The notes under the pieces: model-generated | What the model was told of the DNA's origin: nothing | Seen by the model: the letters and a program-made list of their open reading frames with translations, nothing else | The model's database searches: none | Assembly (NCBI GenBank): GCA_903910705.1 | Contig: CAIWAN010000061.1 | Location: 1 to 43,996 of the forward strand | Origin: an uncultured Candidatus Marinamargulisbacteria bacterium | Lineage (GTDB): Bacteria; Margulisbacteria; Riflemargulisbacteria; GWF2-35-9 | Direction of reading: 5' to 3' | DNA: 43,996 nt | Shown here: piece after piece, positions 15,875 through 24,517 of the stretch | How positions within the stretch are numbered: position 1 is the first letter of the stretch | How the letters are laid out: the number at the start of each line of letters is the position of its first letter | Made by a program: the position numbers and the translations under genes

Positions 15875-18800
15875 TCTTAGCCAGTGCGGGAACAGGAAAA
15901 ACCTATCGCTTAGCCCTCGAATTTCTTTCGTTGCTCCTAGACGGTATCCCTGCGTCCGAGATCTTGGTGATCACGTTTACCCGAAAGGCGACCCAAGAGA
16001 TCCGCGAACGGATTCTGGTGTTTTTGGACGTGCTCATCAAAGGGGACGCCTTATCCCCAGACCGAAAGGCGCTTATCGAGAACCTATCCACCTTACGAGC
16101 GGACACGGTTTGGTCATCCGAGCGATTGGAGTGGATCGCCCTTCAACGGGGGTTACTCCAAATATTTACGATCGATGCCTTTACCCAAACCCTTTTTCGT
16201 CAGATCGCGATGCCCGTGATGGGTTTGTCGCACTTTACGTTGGTCGATGATTCGCTTCAAGAACAAGCGCTTTCGACATGGCTGCCCACGCTGATCCAAG
16301 ACCCTGATATTTGGCCCAAGGTCCACGTTTTATTCGTCGAGAAAAATCACCCCGTCAAAGACCTCAATCAACTCCTTAAGAAGATCCAGTATTTACTGAA
16401 GAATCGGTGGCTATTGTCACAGCCGGTGACGTCGTATGTGTCCCTCGAAACCGAGGATCACCTTCATCCGCGTTGGTTGGCTTTGGCGGCGGGGCTTCGC
16501 GGCACGGGGGTTGCTTTAGAAAGGTTGATCAAAAAAGACCATCGAGATTTGATCCCCTTTATGGTTGACCCGCATCATCCCGATTGGGAGGCCTATTGGC
16601 CTGCCCACTTAGATGACTTGATCGCCGATGATGTCTATTGGAGTAAGGTAGCGTTTAAGGACAAAGAAGGACAGCTTGAGCCCCTCTTTCGAGATTGGCA
16701 AGAGAGCGTGTCCGCGGCCTTTTGGCATCGGGTCATCGCCCCGTATCAACGATCCGTGAGAGATTTGGCCGAGATCGTCTTTGAACGATATGATCACTGG
16801 GTGCGCCAGACACATAATCTGACCTACGCGGACGTGGCCTATTATGTCTATCGAACCTTGTACGATCCTGAACAGGGCCTTGTTGATCTTGAGCATGGCG
16901 AAGTGTTGTCGCCTTTCTATGAACGATTAGCCGCTCATTATCGGTATGTACTGATCGACGAATTCCAAGACACCAGTGTCGATCAGTGGGCGGTTCTGTC
17001 GCCGTTGATCAGCGAGGTCATCAGTGACGAAACGCAGCACGGTGGCTTTGTTGCTGTGGGCGATCCCAAGCAAGCCATATACAGTTGGCGGGGAGGGGAA
17101 TCGGGGCTGCTCGAACAATTATCAAACTGGTTCCCTTTAGCAACCCGTGATTCGCTGGATATGACCTATCGAACCGCCGGCAATATCCAGCAAACGCTCA
17201 ACGACTATTTTATGCGCTGTTCAAAAAGCAGACCCGATTGGCATTACACACCGGTTCAGTGTTTGCCGGCCAAAGAAGCCGAAGGTCGCTTCGAATGCTT
17301 CCCTTTGTCGGGGGGTCGAGATGCGGCGGTCAATCAATGGGTCGATGTGCTGGTCAATCGGATCCACGCCGGCGACATTAACTCCGCCGCCACCGCTATT
17401 TTAGTTCGGACAAATGATGATCTGGACCTCCTCGCCACCCTTTTAGAGTCAAAGGGGATCGCGGTTGCTCAAGAAAGTGCATCCTCCATTCTCGACGTGG
17501 CGATCATCCAACCCTTTGTCTTGCTTTGGCGGTATCTTGTTTTTGGACGCGATACGGACGCGCTTGCTTTTCTCCGTTCTGACTGGGGAGGGCTTGATGA
17601 GGCAGCGTTCAAGGCTATGCTTGATGACCCTGAATTCGATTCGCTTTTGCGATGGAAAGAGCAATGGCTTAAAACGAGGGGGCTCTGGGGCGATCGTGTC
17701 CGCCAATTGTTTCGGGACTGGCATGTCCATGAACGAACATTGAGCCCGTATCAACGAAGACAGATCGACCACCTCTTAACGCTTTTTGATGATATGGATG
17801 GGCAGAGTTCTGTTCCTGCGGATGTAGCCGAAGTATTTGACATCCTTCAAACCTATCGAAGATCCGAGCGATTTCGGCAAGGGGTTTTGGACGGACAGGA
17901 CCAACTAACCCTTTTGACCGTGCACAAGTCTAAAGGCCTCGAGTTTGAGCATGTCATTTATTTTTGGGATATCACGGTCGGCGCCCCTCCCGAACAAGGT
18001 TTGATGATCAGGACAACGTATAATCAGCGATATAGCAGCCCCGAGCACGTCTTGTTGTATCCAAAAACAAAAGAAAAAGCCCTCAAAAATATCAGTATAG
18101 CGAATCAACTCCTGCAAGCAACACAGCACAAACAAACCCTCGAACGGATCAATCTCCATTACGTGGCTCTGACACGAGCCAAGCGTCATCTTTGGATTTG
18201 GCCGTATCTGGGAGAAAAAGACGATAAAACGTTTGATGACGCAGACTGGGGCGCTACCCCTGCCAAGGATAACGAAAAACTATATCAACTTTTACTGCCC
18301 TATATCACCCAAATGCTCGAAGTCCCCTTGGTGATGCGCAGCGCCCCCCCTCCATTGAGGGATGTCGGTCAACGGGCAGACGACTTATTTGTCCCGCATC
18401 AAGCCATTATTAGCGATACCGTAAGTCAACTTGAGACGCGCATTCGCTATGCGGGATTTTCCTTTATCAAAGATCAAGAGTGGGGAAATGTCGTCCACGA
18501 GTATCTCTCGCATGTCCACCACGATGAACCGGCTCATCATGAGAAGGCTCTACGCCAGTGTCGCATCAAATATGGGGAGTGGCTTAGAGATCCCAACGTC
18601 AAGCTAGCCCTCGAATCATTGAAGGGGTGGATCGCCGACAACCCTCAATGGTTCGATAGACGTTGGACGGTTTACACCGAACAGCTCATTTATCATCAGG
18701 GTAAAGAATACCGCATGGATCGACTCATGGTCGATCATCAGAGCCGAGAGATCCTGATCATCGACTACAAGACAGGCACCCTCAAAGACACCAGCCAACT

Positions 18801-18900
18801 CGAGGACTATGAGTCAGCCCTGCTCGCATTAGACTGGGTGAAAGCGGGCGGGTACACCGTCAGCAGCCAATTCGCCGAAGTCAACGTCTCGCGACCATAA
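15862..18900 (+). CDS. addA: AddA-like UvrD/RecB helicase-nuclease
   Basis: This is a 1012-residue superfamily 1 helicase with a C-terminal nuclease. Walker A is ILASAGTGKTYRLALEF near the N-terminus, and ILVITFTRKATQEIRER is motif Ia. Walker B is VLIDEFQDTSVDQW (about 361-374). GDPKQAIYSWRGGE is motif III. LLTVHKSKGLEFEHV and HYVALTRAKRHLWI are motifs V and VI. The C-terminal PD-(D/E)XK motif is YRMDRLMVD ... ILIIDYKTG (about 950-970). The ATG at 15862 overlaps addB by 13 nt and starts right before Walker A, as in the family. It acts with the preceding subunit. Confidence 0.88.
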   Translation: MSKIILASAGTGKTYRLALEFLSLLLDGIPASEILVITFTRKATQEIRERILVFLDVLIKGDALSPDRKALIENLSTLRADTVWSSERLEWIALQRGLLQIFTIDAFTQTLFRQIAMPVMGLSHFTLVDDSLQEQALSTWLPTLIQDPDIWPKVHVLFVEKNHPVKDLNQLLKKIQYLLKNRWLLSQPVTSYVSLETEDHLHPRWLALAAGLRGTGVALERLIKKDHRDLIPFMVDPHHPDWEAYWPAHLDDLIADDVYWSKVAFKDKEGQLEPLFRDWQESVSAAFWHRVIAPYQRSVRDLAEIVFERYDHWVRQTHNLTYADVAYYVYRTLYDPEQGLVDLEHGEVLSPFYERLAAHYRYVLIDEFQDTSVDQWAVLSPLISEVISDETQHGGFVAVGDPKQAIYSWRGGESGLLEQLSNWFPLATRDSLDMTYRTAGNIQQTLNDYFMRCSKSRPDWHYTPVQCLPAKEAEGRFECFPLSGGRDAAVNQWVDVLVNRIHAGDINSAATAILVRTNDDLDLLATLLESKGIAVAQESASSILDVAIIQPFVLLWRYLVFGRDTDALAFLRSDWGGLDEAAFKAMLDDPEFDSLLRWKEQWLKTRGLWGDRVRQLFRDWHVHERTLSPYQRRQIDHLLTLFDDMDGQSSVPADVAEVFDILQTYRRSERFRQGVLDGQDQLTLLTVHKSKGLEFEHVIYFWDITVGAPPEQGLMIRTTYNQRYSSPEHVLLYPKTKEKALKNISIANQLLQATQHKQTLERINLHYVALTRAKRHLWIWPYLGEKDDKTFDDADWGATPAKDNEKLYQLLLPYITQMLEVPLVMRSAPPPLRDVGQRADDLFVPHQAIISDTVSQLETRIRYAGFSFIKDQEWGNVVHEYLSHVHHDEPAHHEKALRQCRIKYGEWLRDPNVKLALESLKGWIADNPQWFDRRWTVYTEQLIYHQGKEYRMDRLMVDHQSREILIIDYKTGTLKDTSQLEDYESALLALDWVKAGGYTVSSQFAEVNVSRP

Positions 18901-18939
18901 CAATCCCCATCCAATCATAAAATTCGATACAATTTCCGT

Positions 18940-18966
18940 TAAAGATAAAACACCTTTTACCGATAA
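18940..18966 (+). promoter_or_regulatory. Sigma-28 promoter of flagellin 2
   Basis: TAAAGATA (18940-18947), an 11-nt spacer, then ACCGATAA (18959-18966). It shares the -10 element and spacing of the flgM promoter at 4588. The predicted leader to the flagellin ATG is a little over 100 nt. So the two flagellins use different sigma factors. Confidence 0.82.
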
Positions 18967-19033
18967 TCGAACCACAGGACTCTGATTTAATGAAAGAGGG
19001 GGGTGGGATCATCGGCATATTGTGAGGGGGGAA

Positions 19034-19075
19034 TTTGTTTCACGGATGAAACAAAGGGAAATAAACAAGGAGGAT
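19034..19075 (+). promoter_or_regulatory. CsrA-type GGA hairpin and ribosome site of flagellin 2
   Basis: TTTGTTTC (19034-19041) pairs perfectly with GAAACAAA (19048-19055). The hexaloop is ACGGAT, an exact match to the preferred CsrA loop pattern A-N-GGA-N. A second site is the ribosome-binding sequence ACAAGGAGGAT (19065-19075), close to the CsrA consensus ACARGGAUG and ending 4 nt before the ATG. One hairpin site plus one Shine-Dalgarno site is the known layout for CsrA repression of flagellin. Confidence 0.7.
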
Positions 19076-19079
19076 AGAA

Positions 19080-20510
19080 ATGCAAATAAATAATAATGTA
19101 GCCGCTTTGAACGCATGGAGAAATTTAGGGGTTTCCAGTAACGCATTGGGGAAGAGTCTTGAAAAACTATCATCAGGATATCGAATCAATCGAGGCGCGG
19201 ATGATCCAGCTGGTCTTTTAATTAGCGAAACGCTTCGTGCCCAAATTGGTGGCCTTGATCAAGCATCTCGTAACGCAAGCGACGCCGTTTCGATGGTTCA
19301 AACCGCCGAAGGGGCCTTAACCGAAATGAATACCATGTTAAATAATATCCGTTCATTAGCTGTTCACTCGTCTAATGTGGGAGCGAATGACGCTAATGCT
19401 ATTGCAGCCGATCAAACCGCCGTTGATAAGGCGATCGAATCGATGCAGCGTATTGCAACAACCACCAAATATGCGGGTAAGAATCTATTAGATGGTTCCG
19501 CCGGTGTTGTCATCGGGGAAACAACGACGGCCGCCCTTGCTTCGGTCTCGGCAGGATCTGTCGCCGCTGCATCGGGTACGGTGTCAGCTGTGATCACGAC
19601 CGCCGCAGCCGCGGGAAGTGCAGTTCTAACGGTCAGTAACTTCGTCGGCCAATCAACCATCGCATCAGGTAATATTTCGATGTGGCTAAGCACCGGAGGC
19701 ACAGCCGGAACGGTTATCAACGTAAATTACGCGTCAGGACTTAGTTCAACTGCGTTTGTCTCAAACATTAACACCGCTTTAGCGGGGGCAGGTTTCTATG
19801 CCAGCTCGAATGCGTCAACAACCTTGACCTTGTATGCCAGTAGCGTCGGGACAGCCGTTGTTGTTCAAGCGTCGAATGCAACCGTCAGTGGAACCGCGAA
19901 TGTAACGGGTTCTGGAGGGATTGATATTGCGGGAACATTTGGTGGCACAGCCCTAACAGGAAGCGGATTAGCCCTTTATGGTTCCAGCAGTAGTGCTTGG
20001 GCCGGAACATCCTTAGTCTTTAAAGCGGCAAATAATGTTGTGGGGTCAGCCGCAACGGTGTCGGTTGTATCAGGCATTAAGTTTGCTCTGACGCAAGATG
20101 CCTCTACTGCGACTCAAATTACCTATGCGATCAGTAATATGCAAACATCTAAGATTGGTGTGGCGAGTACCTTAGCCGGTAGTACGCTTGATGCGATCAA
20201 GAGTGGCGCGACGTATCAACTTTCAGCGAACGCCTCAGGAGCGGTAACCATCATTGACCAAGCCATCTATGATGTTTCGAATGCTCGAGCCAAACTGGGT
20301 TCATTCCAGAAGTTTACACTGGAAACAACGATTAACAGCTTAAGTGTGTCTCGTGAGAATTTGGCCGCTTCCGAATCGCGTATTCGCGATGTGGATATGG
20401 CGCAAGAAATGATGAATTTCACCAAGAATCAGATATTGGTACAAGCCGGTACGGCAATGTTAGCTCAGGCAAATCAGTTGCCCCAATCGGTGCTTCAACT
20501 ATTGAAGTAG
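19080..20510 (+). CDS. Flagellin 2
   Basis: This second filament subunit is 476 residues, the same length as flagellin 1 and without gaps against it. The terminal domains carry the same signatures (LEKLSSGYRINRGADDPAGL; SRIRDVDMAQEMMNFTKNQ). The middle Ala/Ser/Thr/Gly-rich domain is nearly the same at both protein and DNA level. Differences cluster at the D1/variable boundary (about residues 155-165) and in the segment before the C-terminal helices. It is preceded by its own sigma-28 promoter and CsrA hairpin, and followed by flaG, fliD and fliS, so it is probably a co-regulated or alternate filament protein. Confidence 0.97.
   Translation: MQINNNVAALNAWRNLGVSSNALGKSLEKLSSGYRINRGADDPAGLLISETLRAQIGGLDQASRNASDAVSMVQTAEGALTEMNTMLNNIRSLAVHSSNVGANDANAIAADQTAVDKAIESMQRIATTTKYAGKNLLDGSAGVVIGETTTAALASVSAGSVAAASGTVSAVITTAAAAGSAVLTVSNFVGQSTIASGNISMWLSTGGTAGTVINVNYASGLSSTAFVSNINTALAGAGFYASSNASTTLTLYASSVGTAVVVQASNATVSGTANVTGSGGIDIAGTFGGTALTGSGLALYGSSSSAWAGTSLVFKAANNVVGSAATVSVVSGIKFALTQDASTATQITYAISNMQTSKIGVASTLAGSTLDAIKSGATYQLSANASGAVTIIDQAIYDVSNARAKLGSFQKFTLETTINSLSVSRENLAASESRIRDVDMAQEMMNFTKNQILVQAGTAMLAQANQLPQSVLQLLK
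19596..20020 (+). repeat. Flagellin middle-domain tract shared with flagellin 1
   Basis: Exact matches are 19596-19642 (47 nt), 19749-19813 (65 nt) and 19923-20020 (98 nt), the partners of the tracts at 10261-10685. As direct repeats about 9.3 kb apart they could support recombination across the accB-recJ-addBA block. Confidence 0.85.
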
Positions 20511-20534
20511 TTACAGGGACGTTTTGATCGAAAC

Positions 20535-20559
20535 GGGGGTGCGCTAATGGCGCACCCCC
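20535..20559 (+). other. Perfect hairpin between flagellin 2 and flaG
   Basis: GGGGGTGCGC (20535-20544) pairs perfectly with GCGCACCCCC (20550-20559) around the 5-nt loop TAATG. No T-run follows. It is therefore more likely an mRNA-stabilising or partial attenuating structure than a full terminator. Either would raise flagellin output over flaG-fliD-fliS. Confidence 0.7.
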
Positions 20560-20583
20560 AACCAAATCAAAGGAGGTGAGGTT

Positions 20584-20919
20584 ATGAGTAGTATTATTGA
20601 GGGCACTGCTCCATCACCCGCACCTGTAGCAAAAGTAAAACGACCAGATATCCCGATCCCCTCTTCGTCACCAACGGAAGCGAAGCAAAAAGTGGATGAG
20701 GGGATAAAACAGATCATTGCCAAACAAGCCAATATTCAGGACATACAAAGTCTTGATCTATCTTTTGGTATCGATAAAGCTACAGAACGGGTTTTTGTAG
20801 AAGTCAAAGACAAAGCAACAGGCGAAGTCATCAAACAGATCCCTTCGAGGGACTATTTAGAGATGATGGCTCGTATTCAGGGGGCTGTGAATGGGTTATT
20901 TGTTGATGCAAAGGGGTAA
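20584..20919 (+). CDS. flaG: FlaG-family protein
   Basis: FlaG influences filament length in several bacteria; its mechanism is not settled. The 111-residue product has a Pro/Ser-rich N-terminal half, then the family core: LDLSFGIDKATERVFVEVKDK followed by GEVIKQIPSRDYLEMMARI. The ribosome site AAAGGAGGTGA is very strong. Its position between flagellin and fliD is the common one for this family. Confidence 0.88.
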   Translation: MSSIIEGTAPSPAPVAKVKRPDIPIPSSSPTEAKQKVDEGIKQIIAKQANIQDIQSLDLSFGIDKATERVFVEVKDKATGEVIKQIPSRDYLEMMARIQGAVNGLFVDAKG

Positions 20920-20935
20920 TTTTACTTAGGAAACA

Positions 20936-20963
20936 TTGACTGCGCCCATTTTAGCAGTAGTAT
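20936..20963 (+). promoter_or_regulatory. Possible sigma-70-like promoter of fliD
   Basis: TTGACT (20936-20941) is followed by TAGTAT (20958-20963) at 16 nt. TATATT at 20961 is an alternative -10 with a long 19-nt spacer. It lies between flaG and fliD, 32 nt before the fliD start. No sigma-28 element is visible here. Confidence 0.35.
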
Positions 20964-20994
20964 ATTTATACAGGCAGAGTAATCAGGGGGCAGT

Positions 20995-23900
20995 ATGTCT
21001 ACAGTAAGTAGTAGTGTTAGCGGACTTGCTTCGGGTCTCGACACGGAAAGTATTATCACCGGCTTAATGTCGATCAAGCGTCAAGCTGTCGATAAGCTCA
21101 CCGCAAAAAGTGAGACTGAAACGGCTAAGCAAAGCACGTGGTCATCGATCATGTCGAGTGTGCTCGGGCTACAACTTTCAGCTTACAACCTTTCAAAAAC
21201 ATCCACCTTTGATGCAAGAAAGCTGACCATTAGTAACGAATCTGTCCTTTCCGCAACGGTTTCTGGCTCTGCGGCACAGGGATCCTATCAATTCATGGTC
21301 GATCGTTTGTCCACCTCACATCAATTTAACTCGGTTGGATACCATGATTACGATACAACACCCGTTGGCGCGGGCACGATGACGTTCGAAATGGGGAATG
21401 GCGATGTTAAAAAGCAGACCAATCTGAATGAATTAAACGGGGGATCGGGTGTTACTCGGGGGATGATCAAGATCACGGATCGGGAGGGGCAAAGCGCCAA
21501 TGTCGATCTAACCCATGTGATGACGATCGACGATGTATTGCAGGCGATCAATACCGCCAATATCAATGTGTCGGCCAAAATCAATAGTGCCGGAACGGGT
21601 CTCGATATCTCCGCAACGGGGTCTGGGCTTGGAACCTTGAAAGTAGAAGATACCAGTCAAGGTACGACGGCTCTGGATCTTGGGATCAGGGGAAGTATGG
21701 CTGGGGGCACGTTGAGTGGAACGACAGTCTCTTATTTAAGTAGCGCCTCAAGTTTAGCCGCGCTTAATGATGGGTTGGGCGTCAGCCAAAAGGGGTTCAC
21801 GATCAATGGAACCAGCATTGCTCTTTCATCAGCGAATACCTTGGGTGATGTGGTCACCGCTATCAATAATCAATCGGGGACGACCAGTGTCACGGCAGCG
21901 CTCCGTGCTGATGGACAAGGGATCCAATTAACAGGGGTGGGCTTTGTGGTCACAGAAACGGGTGGAACGTCCGCCAAGGACCTCGGGATCATTCATTTAA
22001 CAAGTTCCGGCAATGGCGACAACTTGTTAGCGGGGATGGATTCGGTTTTGCTGAAAAATTTAAAGGGAGCCAGTGGCGTTTCGGGGACCGACTTCACCAT
22101 TCAAGGGTTGGTGAGCAAAGATATCAATATCGCAGGAATGACCTCGCTAAGCCAGATCATGGATGCCATCAATGCGCAAAACACAAACACGCAGGTCGCG
22201 GCTCGGTATAATCAAGCCAATAATGGACTCGAGCTTTATCGTTCAGACGGCTCCGCATTTACGGTTGCAGAAAAATCAGGGACAACGGCCGCCTCTTTAG
22301 GCATTCTCGGGACATCTTCGGGGGGTGTTTTGAGCGGCTCTGATCTTGAGGTCGCCTACTTAAGCAAAGCGACCGTGCTTTCAACGATGAATCAGGGCGA
22401 TGGGGTTCGAAAAGGCTCTATTGCCATTACAAACAAATCGGGTAATGCCTTTACCGTTAACCTATCATCGTCGTCCATCAAAACACTGGGTGACGTGATC
22501 GATAGCATTAATACGGCGGGTTCTGCCTACCATATCACGGCAGCGCTCAATGCCACAGGGGACGGGCTTCTCCTTGCTGATGGATCGGGCGGGACGGGGA
22601 ATCTGTCGATTGCCGAATCGAGTAACGGCCATATGGCGGCTGATCTGGGTTTACTTGGCAGCTCAACAGGGCTGACGTTTGATGGGAGTTTTGAAAAATC
22701 CATTACCATTTCCAGTACAAACACCCTGCAAGATGTGCGAGACGCGATCAACGCTTTGGGGATAAATCTCAAAGCAACGATCATTAACGATGGCAGCAAC
22801 AGTCCGTATCGATTATCCATTGCAAGTACAAAGTCTGGGGTTGTTGGACGTATGGTGGTGGGGAGTACGGTGGACAGTCTTAACCTGAATGAATCGGTCG
22901 CCGCTCAGAACGCGACCTTGATCATGGGCGACCCAACGGCAGAGAATGCGTTATTTGTAGCGAGTTCAACCAATACCGTTTTGAGCTTTATTCCGGGCGT
23001 GACCTTGTCATTAAAGACAGCCAGCTCGACCCCTGTCACCTTGGCCATCACAACGGATCCCGCTGCGGTCACGACGGGCATCAAAGATTTTGTGGATAAA
23101 TACAATAAAGCCATTACTGCCGTCAATGACCAGCTCACGTATGATTCGGCCAATAAGTCCAGTGGTCCTCTTTTTGGCGATTCAACGGTGATGCTCCTGC
23201 AACAGCAGATATATAATACGATCAATCGTTCTGTCTCAGGGGTTTCTGGAAACATCAAGTCGGCCGGCCAAGTGGGGCTTAATTTAGGACTCGATGGAAT
23301 GCTAAGCCTCGACGAGACAACCCTGACGTCGGTGTTAGATTCTGACCTCAGCGGGGTTGTTGATTTCTTTACGTTTCAGAACAACAATGCCCTGGCGGCG
23401 ACTGCAACGGCAAGTGCAACGGATAGCCCTTGGACGATCGCGGGGGCTCATGATGGGAATACCAAGATCTCCGATTTTGCATCAGGAACGACGGGGTGGC
23501 AGGCTGATAATGGAGCGTCCTACCAACTTGATTTTGGTTCAAGAAAAGAATTGACCAGTGTCCGAATTTTGGGTGTTGATACCCTTACAACGGATATCCT
23601 GAAGAGTTTTGATGTCCAGTATTGGAATGCCGGTACGTCTGCCTGGACAACGTATCGAAGTGTGACCAGTAATGCCTCAAAGGATATTTCTATTTTCTTT
23701 CCAACCGGTATCGTTACCGATAAGATCCGCCTAAATAATATGCAGGGAACCGGCTCAAAGGCAAAATTGCTCGATCTTCAAGCCATGGAGTCAACAGGGT
23801 TTGCCTCAACCTATGATCTAACCTTGTCAAAGATCACTGACTCGGGCACAGGGATGATCGCTTCCGCCATGGATGGTTCGGTCGAGGCACAATCAACCTT

Positions 23901-24075
23901 AGCCGATTCGATCACCAGTATGAACGAACGACTGACTATCGAAGAGACCCGCCTTCGAGCCCAGTACACCAAACTAGAGACTCTGATCAATGACTTAAAA
24001 AATCAATCAAGTTCCTTTACGAGTCAACTCACTGGGATCAATAATGCATGGAATTACAAAAGTTCATCGGGATAA
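20995..24075 (+). CDS. fliD: Flagellar cap protein FliD with inserted discoidin-like domain
   Basis: FliD caps the filament tip and folds incoming flagellin. The N-terminus (SSSVSGLASGLDTESIITGL) and the C-terminal coiled coil (MNERLTIEETRLRAQYTKLE) are canonical. At 1026 residues it is about twice the common length. The middle has about five Flagellin-IN-like modules, each with a pattern such as TLGDVVTAINN followed by GxGLxL (about residues 155-640). An extra domain at about 797-933 is unlike FliD: it contains AHDGNTK, GWQADNGASYQLDFGSRKEL, a VRILGVD strand and KIRLNN. That is the layout of F5/8 type C (discoidin/CBM32-like) carbohydrate-binding domains. I infer a cap with adhesin function. 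Confidence 0.92.
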   Translation: MSTVSSSVSGLASGLDTESIITGLMSIKRQAVDKLTAKSETETAKQSTWSSIMSSVLGLQLSAYNLSKTSTFDARKLTISNESVLSATVSGSAAQGSYQFMVDRLSTSHQFNSVGYHDYDTTPVGAGTMTFEMGNGDVKKQTNLNELNGGSGVTRGMIKITDREGQSANVDLTHVMTIDDVLQAINTANINVSAKINSAGTGLDISATGSGLGTLKVEDTSQGTTALDLGIRGSMAGGTLSGTTVSYLSSASSLAALNDGLGVSQKGFTINGTSIALSSANTLGDVVTAINNQSGTTSVTAALRADGQGIQLTGVGFVVTETGGTSAKDLGIIHLTSSGNGDNLLAGMDSVLLKNLKGASGVSGTDFTIQGLVSKDINIAGMTSLSQIMDAINAQNTNTQVAARYNQANNGLELYRSDGSAFTVAEKSGTTAASLGILGTSSGGVLSGSDLEVAYLSKATVLSTMNQGDGVRKGSIAITNKSGNAFTVNLSSSSIKTLGDVIDSINTAGSAYHITAALNATGDGLLLADGSGGTGNLSIAESSNGHMAADLGLLGSSTGLTFDGSFEKSITISSTNTLQDVRDAINALGINLKATIINDGSNSPYRLSIASTKSGVVGRMVVGSTVDSLNLNESVAAQNATLIMGDPTAENALFVASSTNTVLSFIPGVTLSLKTASSTPVTLAITTDPAAVTTGIKDFVDKYNKAITAVNDQLTYDSANKSSGPLFGDSTVMLLQQQIYNTINRSVSGVSGNIKSAGQVGLNLGLDGMLSLDETTLTSVLDSDLSGVVDFFTFQNNNALAATATASATDSPWTIAGAHDGNTKISDFASGTTGWQADNGASYQLDFGSRKELTSVRILGVDTLTTDILKSFDVQYWNAGTSAWTTYRSVTSNASKDISIFFPTGIVTDKIRLNNMQGTGSKAKLLDLQAMESTGFASTYDLTLSKITDSGTGMIASAMDGSVEAQSTLADSITSMNERLTIEETRLRAQYTKLETLINDLKNQSSSFTSQLTGINNAWNYKSSSG

Positions 24076-24094
24076 AGGATAGAGGAGGTCAGCT

Positions 24095-24517
24095 ATGAGT
24101 ATCAGTAATTATCTTGAAAACGAAGTGATGTCCGCCTCTCCTTCAAAACTGGTGATCATGATGTATGATGGAGCGATAAATTTCTTACTCAATCTTGAAA
24201 AACTCGACTGGCAAAAAGATTGCGAAAAGAAAGGTCAACTTATCAATAAAGCGTTGGCTATTATTTCCGAACTACAAGTGACGTTAAAAATGGATGTAAA
24301 AGATGTCTCTGAGCCGCTATTTGCGCTGTACTCCTATATGCAGCAACGACTGATCGAGGCTCATGTGAATAATGATCCGATCCTCGTGACCGAAGTGATC
24401 GAAATGCTTCGAGGATTACGTCATTCATTCGCAACGGTATCCATGCCTGCGCCCGTTCCTTCTGAAGAACCCCAGACCGACGAATATGCGCGAGAAGGTT
24501 TTATGATGGCATGCTAG
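24095..24517 (+). CDS. fliS: Flagellar export chaperone FliS
   Basis: FliS binds the flagellin C-terminus and keeps it monomeric before export. The 140-residue protein shows the FliS pattern: YLENEVMSASPSKLVIMMYDG at the N-terminus, then KGQLINKALAIISELQVTL and a LYSYMQQRLIEAHVNNDP helix. The C-terminal tail after about residue 115 is Pro/Glu-rich. GGAGG precedes the ATG. Gene order fliD-fliS is standard. The stop overlaps the next gene (ATGCTAG). Confidence 0.93.
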   Translation: MSISNYLENEVMSASPSKLVIMMYDGAINFLLNLEKLDWQKDCEKKGQLINKALAIISELQVTLKMDVKDVSEPLFALYSYMQQRLIEAHVNNDPILVTEVIEMLRGLRHSFATVSMPAPVPSEEPQTDEYAREGFMMAC

